Positions 1 to 7,689 of a stretch of 52,165 bases of DNA are shown piece after piece. How positions within the stretch are numbered: the first letter of the stretch is position 1; every line of letters starts with the position of its first letter. The stretch covers positions 1 through 52,165 of the forward strand of contig CAYGPP010000010.1 of NCBI GenBank assembly GCA_964351885.1, read 5' to 3'. The translations under genes were made by a program, and so were the position numbers. The notes under the pieces are model-generated. The model worked only from the letters and a program-made list of their open reading frames with translations, did not search any database and had not been told where the DNA came from. The stretch is from Marinoscillum sp964351885. Its GTDB lineage: Bacteria > Bacteroidota > Bacteroidia > Cytophagales > Cyclobacteriaceae.

Positions 1-405
1 GAATAGATAACTCGATTGAATAGATAATCTCTGGAGGGATTTGAAAGGAGCCACCTTGATTTTAGGTCCTGCCATCGATATCCCAGTCTGCGACTCTCTG
101 CTTCCACCGAAAGGAAGTGCCGTATGATTTACCCAAACATCCAAACCAACATTTATCTGATCATTGATTCCGTAGAGGAACTGATTAATTGAAGTGAAAA
201 ACACTTCAGCCTCAGCAGCTGCAGCAGTCTTTCCAAATCCACCATCCAGATCAAAGGACTTCTTCTGTGTATATAAGTTCTGAAAACTCTTGAATTCCCA
301 CTCTCCCTTATCAAATAGAATCGATGGAGTATAGACTTGAAGATTGTCTTGTGCTTTAGCTTGAACAGCGGCTAGAAAGATGATTAGTGTCAGTAATTTT
401 TTCAT
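1..405 (-). CDS. Secreted protein, N-terminal part (runs off left edge)
   Basis: The minus-strand frame is open from an ATG at 405 to the first base of the window, 135 codons with no stop, so only the N-terminal part is present. It starts MKKLLTLIIFLAAVQAKAQ, a typical signal peptide with a probable cleavage after AKA, so the product is exported. The mature part has alternating short hydrophobic and aromatic stretches (INQFLYGINDQINVGLDVWV), which fits an outer-membrane beta-barrel or transporter-like protein, but I do not recognise the family. It lies downstream of the Crp/Fnr gene on the same strand, separated by 75 nt, so it could be co-transcribed or controlled by that regulator. Real coding is likely; function is unknown. 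Confidence 0.75.
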   Translation of the reverse strand, partial: MKKLLTLIIFLAAVQAKAQDNLQVYTPSILFDKGEWEFKSFQNLYTQKKSFDLDGGFGKTAAAAEAEVFFTSINQFLYGINDQINVGLDVWVNHTALPFGGSRESQTGISMAGPKIKVAPFKSLQRLSIQSSYLF

Positions 406-442
406 AAACTCAATTTTAACTTCTCCAACGCAAGAAACGACA

Positions 443-456
443 ATGACACTGGTCAA
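443..456. promoter_or_regulatory. FNR/Crp-like dyad
   Basis: ATGAC-ACTG-GTCAA is an imperfect inverted repeat with the TTGAC-N4-GTCAA architecture of FNR-type operators (one mismatch at the outer base). It sits between the stop of the Crp/Fnr-family gene and the start of the downstream secreted-protein gene, 38 nt from its ATG. It could be a target of the neighbouring regulator; this is inference from position and shape only. Confidence 0.3.
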
Positions 457-480
457 CTTCCCGACATAGCGCATCAAAAC

Positions 481-1161
481 TTATTTGAGCTTGTCCATAT
501 CTCGAATAAGAATTCTTCTTCTATCAAAATTGATAATATTATCCTCGCGCAATTCATTGAGAATGGTCGTTACCGTCTGCCTGGAGGTACCGGTAAGACT
601 GGCAATATCTTTATGGGTTAAATGATTTTTGATCATCGTCTCGAAACCTACTTTCTGACCTTTCTCCTCCGCCATTTCTTTCAGAAAATCCACGATTCTA
701 GACCGGGCATCTTTGAATACCAAGGCTTCAATCCTCCGCTCCATTTTGCGCATTCTGAATCCCATGATTTTGAAAATCTTAAGACTCAATTGCTGATTGT
801 CAACCATCAGCTCCTTCAGCCCCTCAATAGTCATTGGGCAAACCCGAGTAGCACCGTCCATAGCTTGAGCAAAATCACTTCTCTTTTCTTCCCCTGCAAG
901 TGCCAATTCACCGAAGATTTCCCCTTTCCCGAGTATTGCTTTAATGATCTCTTTGCCATCGTCTAAATAACTCCCAATCTTCACTCGCCCTTCGGCAATC
1001 ATGTAAATATTAAGTGAAGGCTGATCCGGGAAATAGATGTACTCGTCCTTCTTAAAAATGTTTGGACTATGAGCTTCTTCCAAGCCTGGTGTCTTAGTAG
1101 GGCAAAGAACTTCGAACAAATCGACATCTTCAAAATACCATAATTTAGTAGTGTCACTCAT
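481..1161 (-). CDS. Crp/Fnr family transcriptional regulator
   Basis: A 226-residue protein of the usual Crp/Fnr length. Residues about 30-115 form the cyclic-nucleotide-binding-like beta-barrel with a recognisable GKGEIFGELALAG segment; about 145-220 form the winged helix-turn-helix with the recognition helix in LTGTSRQTVTTILNELRE. There is no N-terminal cluster of four cysteines, so it is not an iron-sulfur FNR of the classical kind; the ligand is unknown. It is divergent from hemJ with 124 nt between them, and hemJ-SCO-cytochrome c encode respiratory functions, so control of respiration genes is plausible. Members of this family are DNA-binding activators or repressors in the cytoplasm. 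Family assignment is firm; the regulon is inference. Confidence 0.93.
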   Translation of the reverse strand: MSDTTKLWYFEDVDLFEVLCPTKTPGLEEAHSPNIFKKDEYIYFPDQPSLNIYMIAEGRVKIGSYLDDGKEIIKAILGKGEIFGELALAGEEKRSDFAQAMDGATRVCPMTIEGLKELMVDNQQLSLKIFKIMGFRMRKMERRIEALVFKDARSRIVDFLKEMAEEKGQKVGFETMIKNHLTHKDIASLTGTSRQTVTTILNELREDNIINFDRRRILIRDMDKLK

Positions 1162-1196
1162 TACTCAAATGGGGGTTTACGCTAATCTCAGAAAAG

Positions 1197-1228
1197 TTTG
1201 ATAAGTCTATAGCAAGGTTGCATTTTTG
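1197..1228 (+). promoter_or_regulatory. Predicted promoter of hemJ operon
   Basis: TTTG at 1197-1200, a 20-nt spacer, then CATTTTTG at 1221-1228, one base away from the Bacteroidota -7 consensus TAnnTTTG at the accepted spacing. The start of transcription would be near 1234, giving a leader of about 50 nt before the hemJ ATG. Confidence 0.6.
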
Positions 1229-1285
1229 CACTTCAGATAGCACAACGTAATTCTAATAAGATTTAGTTGCAAAAAGTCTCAACTA

Positions 1286-1828
1286 ATGGACTATTTATAC
1301 CTCAAAGCGCTCCATATCATATTTATTGTCACCTGGTTCGCAGGGCTATTCTATATTGTGAGGTTGTTTATTTACCAGTCTGAAGCTTTGCAGAAAAGTG
1401 AACCTGAGCGAACCATATTAAGTAACCAACTGTCCCTAATGTCAAAGAGACTTTGGTTAGGGATCACCTGGCCTTCTGCCATCATCACTTTGATTTTTGG
1501 TGCTTGGCTAATCATCTTACAGCCAAGTTGGCTAAAAATGCCATTTATGCATTTGAAATTAACATTCGTTTTTTGCCTATATCTCTATCATGGATCATGT
1601 CACTGGCTTTATAAAGAATTGCAAAAAGGAGAAACTAAATACACTTCGAATCAATTAAGAATATGGAACGAAGTGGCAACTGTTTTTTTGGTAGCCATCG
1701 TCTTCTTGATCGTGGTGAAAAATCAAATGAGCTGGATATGGGGCACCGTTGGGATTCTTTTGTTCGGTGTGATCCTCATGCTCGCTATCAAAATATATAA
1801 ACGCATAAGAAATAAATCTCATGAATAA
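1286..1828 (+). CDS. hemJ: Protoporphyrinogen oxidase HemJ-like (UPF0093) membrane protein
   Basis: The 180-residue product has the HemJ opening KALHIIFIVTWFAGLFYIVR, containing the conserved histidine, followed by four or five membrane spans (about 5-27, 58-78, 84-104, 128-146, 150-168) and the HGSCHWLYKELQKG segment typical of the family. HemJ oxidises protoporphyrinogen IX to protoporphyrin IX, the penultimate step of heme synthesis, in the inner membrane. Its stop lies inside the start of the next gene (8-nt overlap), which couples it to the SCO1-like and cytochrome c genes, a sensible grouping for heme protein biogenesis. The basic C-terminal tail (KIYKRIRNKSHE) is a little longer than usual. 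Confidence 0.85.
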   Translation: MDYLYLKALHIIFIVTWFAGLFYIVRLFIYQSEALQKSEPERTILSNQLSLMSKRLWLGITWPSAIITLIFGAWLIILQPSWLKMPFMHLKLTFVFCLYLYHGSCHWLYKELQKGETKYTSNQLRIWNEVATVFLVAIVFLIVVKNQMSWIWGTVGILLFGVILMLAIKIYKRIRNKSHE

Positions 1829-2456
1829 ATTCCTACTCATTACCCTTTCGGTCTTACTACTTAGTGCCTGTGATAAGGTCAGTACGACTTATGAATTACC
1901 CATTTTGGGCAGATCCGAAATCATTAAAGATGCTGATGGAAATCCTACTGACACCATCTACCACACGATCAAAGACTTTGCCTTTGTAGATCAGGACAGC
2001 TCAATTGTCACCAATGAAACCTTCGATGGTCAAGTTTATGTCGCTGATTTTTTCTTCACCTCGTGCCCTACCATCTGCCCTGTGATGAAGCAGCAAATGC
2101 TTCGAGTATATGAGCTCTATCAAAACAACCCTGAAGTTGGAATCTTATCTCATTCCATTGATCCAGAGTATGACACTGTAGCGCTGCTAGCTGATTTTGC
2201 AGATAGACTGGGAGTGAGTTCTGCTACTTGGCATTTCGTGACTGGGGATAAGGAGGAGATTTACGAAATCGGTGAGAAAAGCTATATGGTGGTAGCCAAT
2301 GAGGACGATACTGCGCCGGGTGGATTTATTCACAGTGGAGCATTTCTTTTGATTGATCAAAAGCGAAGGATTAGAGGAGTATACGATGGTACCATACCAG
2401 AGCAAGTAGATATTCTCATTAAAGACATAGGCAGGTTGACCTCCAAAGCACAATGA
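1821..2456 (+). CDS. SCO1/SenC-family lipoprotein (copper chaperone/thiol protein)
   Basis: Residues 1-17 form a lipoprotein signal with the lipobox LLSAC (C17), so the protein should be anchored on the outside of the inner or outer membrane. The thioredoxin-like domain (about 50-205) carries TSCPTICPVM with C82 and C86 (CxxxC) and the distant histidine H171 in GFIHSGAF, the three copper ligands of SCO proteins. SCO proteins deliver copper to the CuA site of cytochrome oxidase or act as thiol reductants in the periplasm. It overlaps hemJ by 8 nt and the cytochrome c gene by 4 nt, so the three genes are translationally coupled. All key residues are present. Confidence 0.92.
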   Translation: MNKFLLITLSVLLLSACDKVSTTYELPILGRSEIIKDADGNPTDTIYHTIKDFAFVDQDSSIVTNETFDGQVYVADFFFTSCPTICPVMKQQMLRVYELYQNNPEVGILSHSIDPEYDTVALLADFADRLGVSSATWHFVTGDKEEIYEIGEKSYMVVANEDDTAPGGFIHSGAFLLIDQKRRIRGVYDGTIPEQVDILIKDIGRLTSKAQ

Positions 2457-2926
2457 CAAAAGGCTTTAACTTCTCGTTACTTCTACTGACTATTGTTTTT
2501 TTTTCTTGTACCAGTTCTGGCTCTAAGAATCAAGTCGGAGAATCCATCGATCGTGATACTCAGATTCGCTTAGAACAATATATTGTGCAGGGAATGTCTC
2601 TATACAAAGCCAATTGCGCCAACTGCCATGGGGCTGAAGGTCAAGGGTTGGCTCGTTTATATCCCCCACTTGCAGGATCTGATTACCTTCTAGCAGATCT
2701 GAAACGAGCAGCTTGTTTGATTAAGAATGGACAACAAGGTGAAATTTCTGTAAATGGAGTTGTCTACAACCAAATGATGCCAGCAAATAAGACTCTCGAT
2801 CCTATAGAAATAGCAGAGATCATTACTTACGTAACGAACTCCTGGGGGAACAACGCAGGACTTACTCCCGTCAATGCAGTAAGCTCTTGGATGTTGAAAT
2901 GCGCAAAAGAAGAGCTTACTCAGTAA
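2453..2926 (+). CDS. Lipoprotein c-type cytochrome
   Basis: The 157-residue protein has a lipoprotein signal ending at C19 (IVFFSC) and a single class-I cytochrome c domain: heme-binding CANCH at C55, C58 and H59, an AEGQGL turn, PPLAGSDYL, and a probable axial methionine in YNQMMPAN (M108 or M109). It is expected to carry electrons in the periplasm, perhaps to a terminal oxidase or a denitrification enzyme. The last residues (LKCAKEELTQ) add one more cysteine of unknown role. The 3' end overlaps the convergent lipoprotein gene by 11 nt. Confidence 0.92.
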   Translation: MTKGFNFSLLLLTIVFFSCTSSGSKNQVGESIDRDTQIRLEQYIVQGMSLYKANCANCHGAEGQGLARLYPPLAGSDYLLADLKRAACLIKNGQQGEISVNGVVYNQMMPANKTLDPIEIAEIITYVTNSWGNNAGLTPVNAVSSWMLKCAKEELTQ

Positions 2927-3308
2927 GCTTTTTTCCTTCTTCCAAGGATTCAAACATATCAATCTTCACTTGCTCGATTGATTTCAATTGATCTTTTAAA
3001 TAAGCATCAATCTCTTCCTGTGACCCTTCTGGATTTGGGTTAAAATTTCTCATCCAAACCATCATATTTTCATTTGCTTGCTTAATGCGGGTTACTGCTT
3101 CGGCATACTCTTGAGCCATAGCAGAATCAGCAGTACCTACCTTCGCTTCCAGCTTCATTCTCACAGCTCTTAGGTCTCCCATTTTTGGCATCACTTCGTC
3201 ATGCACTTCCATGACTTGAGTTTTTAAGTCGACTGCTTCCTCTTTCTCAGCTTTCGGAGAACATGAAATCGCAAGGATTGCGACTGCTAGTATTGATAAG
3301 TATTTCAT
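2916..3308 (-). CDS. Small alpha-helical lipoprotein, function unknown
   Basis: The 130-residue product has a lipoprotein signal with lipobox LAISC (C16). The remainder is highly charged and helical, rich in K, E, M and Q with a heptad-like character (residues 25-125), and ends in a helix LKSIEQVKIDMFESLEEGKKLTE. Similar short helical lipoproteins are common in Bacteroidota and are sometimes mislabelled as viral A-type inclusion proteins. It starts 2 nt after the stop of the DUF3299-type gene, so it is the last member of the metal/ABC cluster. Function is not known; a periplasmic partner role is inference. Confidence 0.85.
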   Translation of the reverse strand: MKYLSILAVAILAISCSPKAEKEEAVDLKTQVMEVHDEVMPKMGDLRAVRMKLEAKVGTADSAMAQEYAEAVTRIKQANENMMVWMRNFNPNPEGSQEEIDAYLKDQLKSIEQVKIDMFESLEEGKKLTE

Positions 3309-3310
3309 AA

Positions 3311-3742
3311 TTAATTGGTTTCCATAGTAGCCTCCTCAAGGATATACATGAGTTGATCTACGTCCGTACTGTTTAGTTTCAATTTTCCCTTAATAGTAAC
3401 TTTTTTCGCTGTGTATTTCACTGATTCCTTCAGGTCTACTTCTGCTACAGACTCAGGTCCAGAGCCACCACAAAAGAAACATGAGGCTACGGGAACCGAA
3501 GATATGATCAGATGATCTGGTTTGAACATTCCTTCAAACGGAATAATGTAACCGGACAATTCTATTTCCCTACCTTCCAAGTTTTTGATCTCTGTCCCGA
3601 AATTTGGAACATAAATTTCTCCGTATTCGTCAGAAGACTTCTCATATTCAATCAAACTCAGTGTTTTCCAATTTTCAGAAGATGTTTGTGCTCTACCTAA
3701 AAAACTAACTATTAAAAATACAATTGCTACAATTATTCTCAT
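3311..3742 (-). CDS. DUF3299-type secreted protein with CxxC motif
   Basis: A signal peptide (residues 1-18, ending FLGRAQ) is followed by a small beta-rich domain. The signature is GYIIPFEGMFKPDHLIISSV followed by CFFCGGSGPES with C88 and C91, which matches the DUF3299 family, whose cysteines probably bind metal. The family is found beside FtsX/LolD-type ABC transporters and zinc-responsive genes in proteobacteria; that is known context, not proof of function here. The ATG follows the permease stop directly, so the genes are coupled. Predicted periplasmic or surface localisation. Assignment by motif; the exact role is unknown. Confidence 0.75.
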   Translation of the reverse strand: MRIIVAIVFLIVSFLGRAQTSSENWKTLSLIEYEKSSDEYGEIYVPNFGTEIKNLEGREIELSGYIIPFEGMFKPDHLIISSVPVASCFFCGGSGPESVAEVDLKESVKYTAKKVTIKGKLKLNSTDVDQLMYILEEATMETN

Positions 3743-4975
3743 TTATCCTTTTGCTAATGTCTCAGAAATATTACTTCTATAAGCTAAAATAGCCGGCAAC
3801 AAAGAGGCCAAAACTCCTATTAAAAAACACCCAATCAGCACAATCCATTCCTCACTTATAAAACTAAAACTATCCGGATTGATTCCTTCCAGCGATGATG
3901 CCAAAGCAAAGATCAAACCATGAGCTATCACCAAACCAGATATTGCTCCGACAAAAGTAATGATCATTCCTTCAAACAACACCAATAGAAAAATCTGCAC
4001 CTGGGTGCCTCCCATCGATCGGATGATCGCAATATCATAGCGACGTTCTTTAAGTGAATTGAGTAAAGATAGAAAAACACTCAAAGCGGAAATAATGATG
4101 ATTAGAAGCCCTAGCAGGTTCAATATATCTACTCCTACTCCGATGATATTAAAAAGTCGAGCAGTTTCGAATGCTGGTGAAGCCGCTTGAAAATTCGTTT
4201 CGGTATTGATAGCTCTTGGTAACATCACTGCGCCCATTGGTGAGCGATATTTAACCAACAACGCTGTAATTTCTTCCTTCTCAAATTGCTCCGCGCTTAT
4301 CTCAATTCCAAGATGCATGATAGTAATCAGTGAGTCCTCCTCCGCATGATGATCATCATGTGCATGGACTTCCCAGATACTTTCTAGGCTCGTCAGGATC
4401 AGTTTATCAATAACAGTTTGGGAAGCTTCAAGAATACCCGTCACTATGAATGGATGATGTGCCTCATGCTCATCACCATCTTCTGAAAGTCCGTGCTGAC
4501 TTTGAAACTCACTTCCAACTTTCAATCCCAGTGTCTTAGCAACCACAGATCCCAAAACAACTTCCATGTGATCCCCAAACCAGTCCCCTTGTCCCACTTC
4601 GGCTTCATAGAGATCGGCGTATGCTTTTGTCGTTCCCACTATCCGCGTTCCTTTGTAGCTATCACCTAAGGAAACGGGAATAGCACGCTCGATATAGCGA
4701 CTTCTTGAAGCCTTTGCAGCTTCTTGCAGGTTCATATTTCCTGTAGGAAAATCTACGTGAAATACATTGGCGAGAATCAACTGGAGCGGGCTTCCCTTTG
4801 CACCAATGACCAAGTCAATACCTCGGGAATTCTTTGATATCTCCTCCTTGAGACTACTTGAGGTCAAGAGAATCAATATGACAATCAATACGCCGAATGT
4901 GAGCAACAACCAACTCAGCAAAGAGCTTAAGGGTTTTGAAACAACACTCCTCCAACTAAGCAACAGTATATTCAT
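3743..4975 (-). CDS. FtsX-like ABC transporter permease with histidine-rich loops
   Basis: The 410-residue protein has the MacB/FtsX layout: one N-terminal membrane span (about 18-38), a large periplasmic domain (about 40-270) and three C-terminal spans (about 275-300, 325-350, 375-398) that include ERRYDIAIIRSMGGT, the coupling-helix region. Unusual for the family, the periplasmic domain holds two histidine clusters, H161/H170/H173/H174 and H204/H206/H209/H210, both mixed with Asp and Glu, which suggests binding of Zn, Cu or a similar ion. It overlaps its ATPase gene by 4 nt. MacB/LolCE-type permeases use ATP to move periplasmic substrates, not to import solutes. Confidence 0.88.
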   Translation of the reverse strand: MNILLLSWRSVVSKPLSSLLSWLLLTFGVLIVILILLTSSSLKEEISKNSRGIDLVIGAKGSPLQLILANVFHVDFPTGNMNLQEAAKASRSRYIERAIPVSLGDSYKGTRIVGTTKAYADLYEAEVGQGDWFGDHMEVVLGSVVAKTLGLKVGSEFQSQHGLSEDGDEHEAHHPFIVTGILEASQTVIDKLILTSLESIWEVHAHDDHHAEEDSLITIMHLGIEISAEQFEKEEITALLVKYRSPMGAVMLPRAINTETNFQAASPAFETARLFNIIGVGVDILNLLGLLIIIISALSVFLSLLNSLKERRYDIAIIRSMGGTQVQIFLLVLFEGMIITFVGAISGLVIAHGLIFALASSLEGINPDSFSFISEEWIVLIGCFLIGVLASLLPAILAYRSNISETLAKG

Positions 4976-5598
4976 AACGTTAGTTGATTAGAAAATTCGT
5001 TTTTCACTCGATAATCGTGCGTAGCTATTACCAGCGTAGAATTGGAATGATCTGCTTGGGATTTGAGAAACTCGATCACCTTATGACAACTAGCATCATC
5101 CAAACTCGCCGTTGGTTCATCCCCGAATATTATTCCAGGCTTATGAATTACCGCTCTGGCAATAGAGACTCGCTGTGCCTGACCTTGACTGATCTGGTGA
5201 GCCATCTTCGTGGAAATCTCTTGAATTCCTAATTGACCAAGTAGCTCATCAATCTCATTCTGCTTTAATTTGACCTTTGCCAGCATGGCCGAAAGTCCGA
5301 TGTTTTCTCTTACAGATAATGACCCAATTAAATGTGGCTTTTGAAACACAAACCCAACATGCTGACCTCTAAAAGCATCTAGCTTCGACTGACTAAGTGC
5401 GCCCAAATCAGTATTATTAATCATGACCGATCCTTTTGGTGGCTGCAGTAGTCCCGAAAGCAAGTGCAATAATGAGGTTTTGCCACAGCCGGACGGCCCT
5501 AAAATGAGCGCATGATTACCTTCCGTCACCTCCCAATCTGGGAAGTCCAAAGTTGAACTGCCTTTATACGTATGAGCTAAATTTCTACAGATTAACAT
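4972..5598 (-). CDS. LolD/MacB-type ABC transporter ATPase
   Basis: A complete 208-residue nucleotide-binding domain: Walker A GPSGCGKT (34-41), Q-loop around FVFQKPHLIGSL (84-93), signature ISQGQAQR (136-143, with ISQGQ in place of LSGGQ), Walker B IIFGDEPT (156-163) and switch histidine H194 in IATHD. It energises the FtsX-like permease encoded downstream, with which it overlaps by 4 nt. The protein is shorter at the C-terminus than most LolD proteins but lacks no core motif. Confidence 0.92.
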   Translation of the reverse strand: MLICRNLAHTYKGSSTLDFPDWEVTEGNHALILGPSGCGKTSLLHLLSGLLQPPKGSVMINNTDLGALSQSKLDAFRGQHVGFVFQKPHLIGSLSVRENIGLSAMLAKVKLKQNEIDELLGQLGIQEISTKMAHQISQGQAQRVSIARAVIHKPGIIFGDEPTASLDDASCHKVIEFLKSQADHSNSTLVIATHDYRVKNEFSNQLTL

Positions 5599-5610
5599 CT
5601 ACTGAGCAAA

Positions 5611-6141
5611 CTAAGAAAGACGCTTCAAAGTTCTGTCAATTTGATAAGTGTGATGAATAAAATGGGCCTCAAAAAATTTCAACATTTGAAGAATAGCTAT
5701 TCTACCAGCAAGTGGATGTTTATAAACCGCTTTGCTAAGATACTTCTTGGGAAACCTTTCAAGAAATTGCCTAAGCTCAACTCGAGAATCTTCAAACTGA
5801 GCCATGACCACAGAGAGTGATTTTTCATTTACAGGATTACTAACCACAGACGGTGCTTTGATTTTGTAATGAGAAAGCAAAATGACATTATAAAAAGACA
5901 TTCGCTGAGTATGAAAAAAAGTTGGCCTCTTAAGGTCGTCACCTGCGAGTAGCTTTTTCTTCGAATAGCTGAGCGATGCTGACTCTGAAAAAACCAGATG
6001 ATCGATTACTTGAATAATCGACCAAGATTTATCATCAGGTTGTAAACTTAATTTGGACTCATCCAATTTTTGAAGTTGTTCCCAAAGTCGTTCTTTTCGC
6101 TCCTCCAACTTGCCAAACACATGTTCCAAACGCTTATTCAT
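5611..6141 (-). CDS. DinB-like protein
   Basis: From the ATG at 6141 the product has 176 residues and the four-helix DinB/YfiT-type layout: SWSIIQVIDHLVFSE (helix with a metal-ligand histidine), a middle helix pair, and a C-terminal FFEAHFIHHTYQIDRTLKRL that carries the second HxxH-like pair typical of DinB metal sites. A GTG at 6165 would add eight residues, but the ATG is preferred because those bases include a TATAAT-like stretch rather than conserved protein sequence. It is 12 nt from the ATPase gene on the same strand and may be co-transcribed. DinB-like enzymes are thiol-dependent or metal-dependent transferases of mostly unknown substrate. Confidence 0.82.
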   Translation of the reverse strand: MNKRLEHVFGKLEERKERLWEQLQKLDESKLSLQPDDKSWSIIQVIDHLVFSESASLSYSKKKLLAGDDLKRPTFFHTQRMSFYNVILLSHYKIKAPSVVSNPVNEKSLSVVMAQFEDSRVELRQFLERFPKKYLSKAVYKHPLAGRIAILQMLKFFEAHFIHHTYQIDRTLKRLS

Positions 6142-6185
6142 AGCTTGTAAATTATACAAAAGCACTTTAAACCAAATAATCGGAT

Positions 6186-6217
6186 TTTGTATTAAATCGC
6201 AAAATAAGGTATCTTCG
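6186..6217 (+). promoter_or_regulatory. Predicted promoter of nhaP-like gene
   Basis: TTTG at 6186-6189, 20 nt, then TATCTTCG at 6210-6217 (seven of eight bases of TAnnTTTG). This would give a leader of about 145 nt for the antiporter gene. A second exact -7 element, TAACTTTG, is at 6326-6333 but lacks a well spaced TTTG upstream. The 203-nt gap between the DinB-like gene and the antiporter holds nothing else clear. Confidence 0.5.
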
Positions 6218-6368
6218 AAATGACTTTCGTGCAGAATGTCGATAAACCACCCAAAGTAGTTCCGATTGTTGTCGGGGCAGGATCAATCTCACCAATTGAT
6301 CTAACTATTTGTTTTTTGATTGAAATAACTTTGCGGTAGAACGCACACACGCTTAATCGGCAACTATT

Positions 6369-7637
6369 ATGCACGTATTTGACATTATAGCCCTGTTCAT
6401 TTTCCTTGCAGCGCTTTTTATTTTCGTTAATACTTATGTTCTCAAATTAGCCTCATCCATAGGTCTGATGATTATGGCTATAGCCCTCTCTGCTATCATT
6501 TTAGTTGTTGGGTGGATCTTTCCCGGACTCGAAATTGGCACAGCTGAACTAGAAGAATATGAATATGCAGAAGTTTTATATAAAGTCGTTCTCTCATTTA
6601 TGCTCTTCTCGGGGGCGCTTCAGATTGACTTTAAGAAACTCTCGAAAGAGCGCACTCCAGTACTCATTCTTGCCACAACAGGCGTTTTCATTTCTACTGC
6701 AGTAATCGGAACCCTGATCTATTACATGCTTCACCTCATTGGAATAGATCTTCATTATATCTATTGTTTGGTATTTGGTGCGCTGATTTCACCCACGGAT
6801 CCAATTGCGGTAACTAAGACAATCAAACGTTTTAGCCTAGCTAAAGAACTGGAGATTAAGATCGCTGGAGAATCACTCTTTAATGATGGTGTGGCTGTAG
6901 TATTGGCATTGACCCTTTTAGATATTGCTCATGCGGGAGAAGACCATGCGCTATCCGTATTTGAGACGGCATATATCATAGGCGCTGATATAGGGGGTGG
7001 AATATTCATTGGCCTATTTCTAGGGTTCATAGGCTTCCGACTTTTGAAGTTTGTAGATAATGAAGCGGTCGAAGTGGAGATTCTCATTACGCTGGCCATC
7101 GTATTGGTCGGTTCATTTCTGGCTGATTTCATTCACGTATCCTCTAAGCAAGCCGCAGTAGTCATGGGGCTTGTTATTGGGAACGAAGGACGAGGGGAGC
7201 ATGTAACAAGTGCCGCCGGAGATTATGTATTCAAATTCTGGAACCTGATGGAAGAATCGCTTGCCGCAATGCTCTTCGTACTCATCGGACTGGAAATGTT
7301 AGTGATTCCACGACGCTTGGACTATTTCGCAGCAGGATTTTTTGCAGTAAATATTGTGCTCTTTGGGAGATGGTTAAGTGTGTACATTCCTATCAAACTT
7401 ATGTCAGTGAAACGATCTTTTCAACCCCATACAATTCCCGTGCTGACCTGGGGGGCTCTTAGGGGAGGTCTGCCCATTGCTTTGTCTCTATCGTTATCTG
7501 AATTTCATGGTAAAGATGTAATCGTCACCATGACTTACATAGTAGTGGCCTGCTCAGTACTATATCAAGGCCTAACAGTACCACTACTCATGAAAATGAG
7601 CTTCAGCGAAAAAAAGGACAAAATAGTTGGAGAGTAA
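6369..7637 (+). CDS. Na+(K+)/H+ antiporter, CPA1 (NhaP) family
   Basis: The 422-residue protein is hydrophobic throughout with 12 or 13 predicted membrane spans. It holds the CPA1 hallmarks: ALISPTDPIAV (141-147), AGESLFNDGVAVV with E168, N172 and D173 forming the cation site, and a C-terminal LTWGALRGGLPIALSL. It should exchange Na+ or K+ for H+ across the inner membrane and support pH and salt homeostasis. The cytoplasmic tail is very short, so it lacks the long regulatory tail of some relatives. The gene stands alone between the DinB-like gene and the glutaminyl cyclase, 52 nt upstream of the latter. Confidence 0.93.
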   Translation: MHVFDIIALFIFLAALFIFVNTYVLKLASSIGLMIMAIALSAIILVVGWIFPGLEIGTAELEEYEYAEVLYKVVLSFMLFSGALQIDFKKLSKERTPVLILATTGVFISTAVIGTLIYYMLHLIGIDLHYIYCLVFGALISPTDPIAVTKTIKRFSLAKELEIKIAGESLFNDGVAVVLALTLLDIAHAGEDHALSVFETAYIIGADIGGGIFIGLFLGFIGFRLLKFVDNEAVEVEILITLAIVLVGSFLADFIHVSSKQAAVVMGLVIGNEGRGEHVTSAAGDYVFKFWNLMEESLAAMLFVLIGLEMLVIPRRLDYFAAGFFAVNIVLFGRWLSVYIPIKLMSVKRSFQPHTIPVLTWGALRGGLPIALSLSLSEFHGKDVIVTMTYIVVACSVLYQGLTVPLLMKMSFSEKKDKIVGE

Positions 7638-7675
7638 TTACCCAAGAGGTTCTCAAAAATCCATCATACTTCTGC

Positions 7676-7683
7676 TAGTTTTG
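7676..7683 (+). promoter_or_regulatory. -7 element close to start of glutaminyl cyclase gene
   Basis: TAGTTTTG is an exact match to TAnnTTTG and ends 6 nt before the ATG at 7690, so a transcript would be leaderless or nearly so. No good TTTG lies 19-21 nt upstream. Confidence 0.4.
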
Positions 7684-7689
7684 TAGTTC

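Noticed and set aside
6220..6339. Small plus-strand ORF of 39 codons upstream of the antiporter gene
   Set aside because: The ATG lies only 3 nt after the predicted -7 element, so the transcript would begin after it; no known motif and no membrane or export signal.
6192..6374. Minus-strand 60-codon open frame in the same gap
   Set aside because: Its composition is not protein-like and it runs over the antiporter start; nothing similar is recognised.
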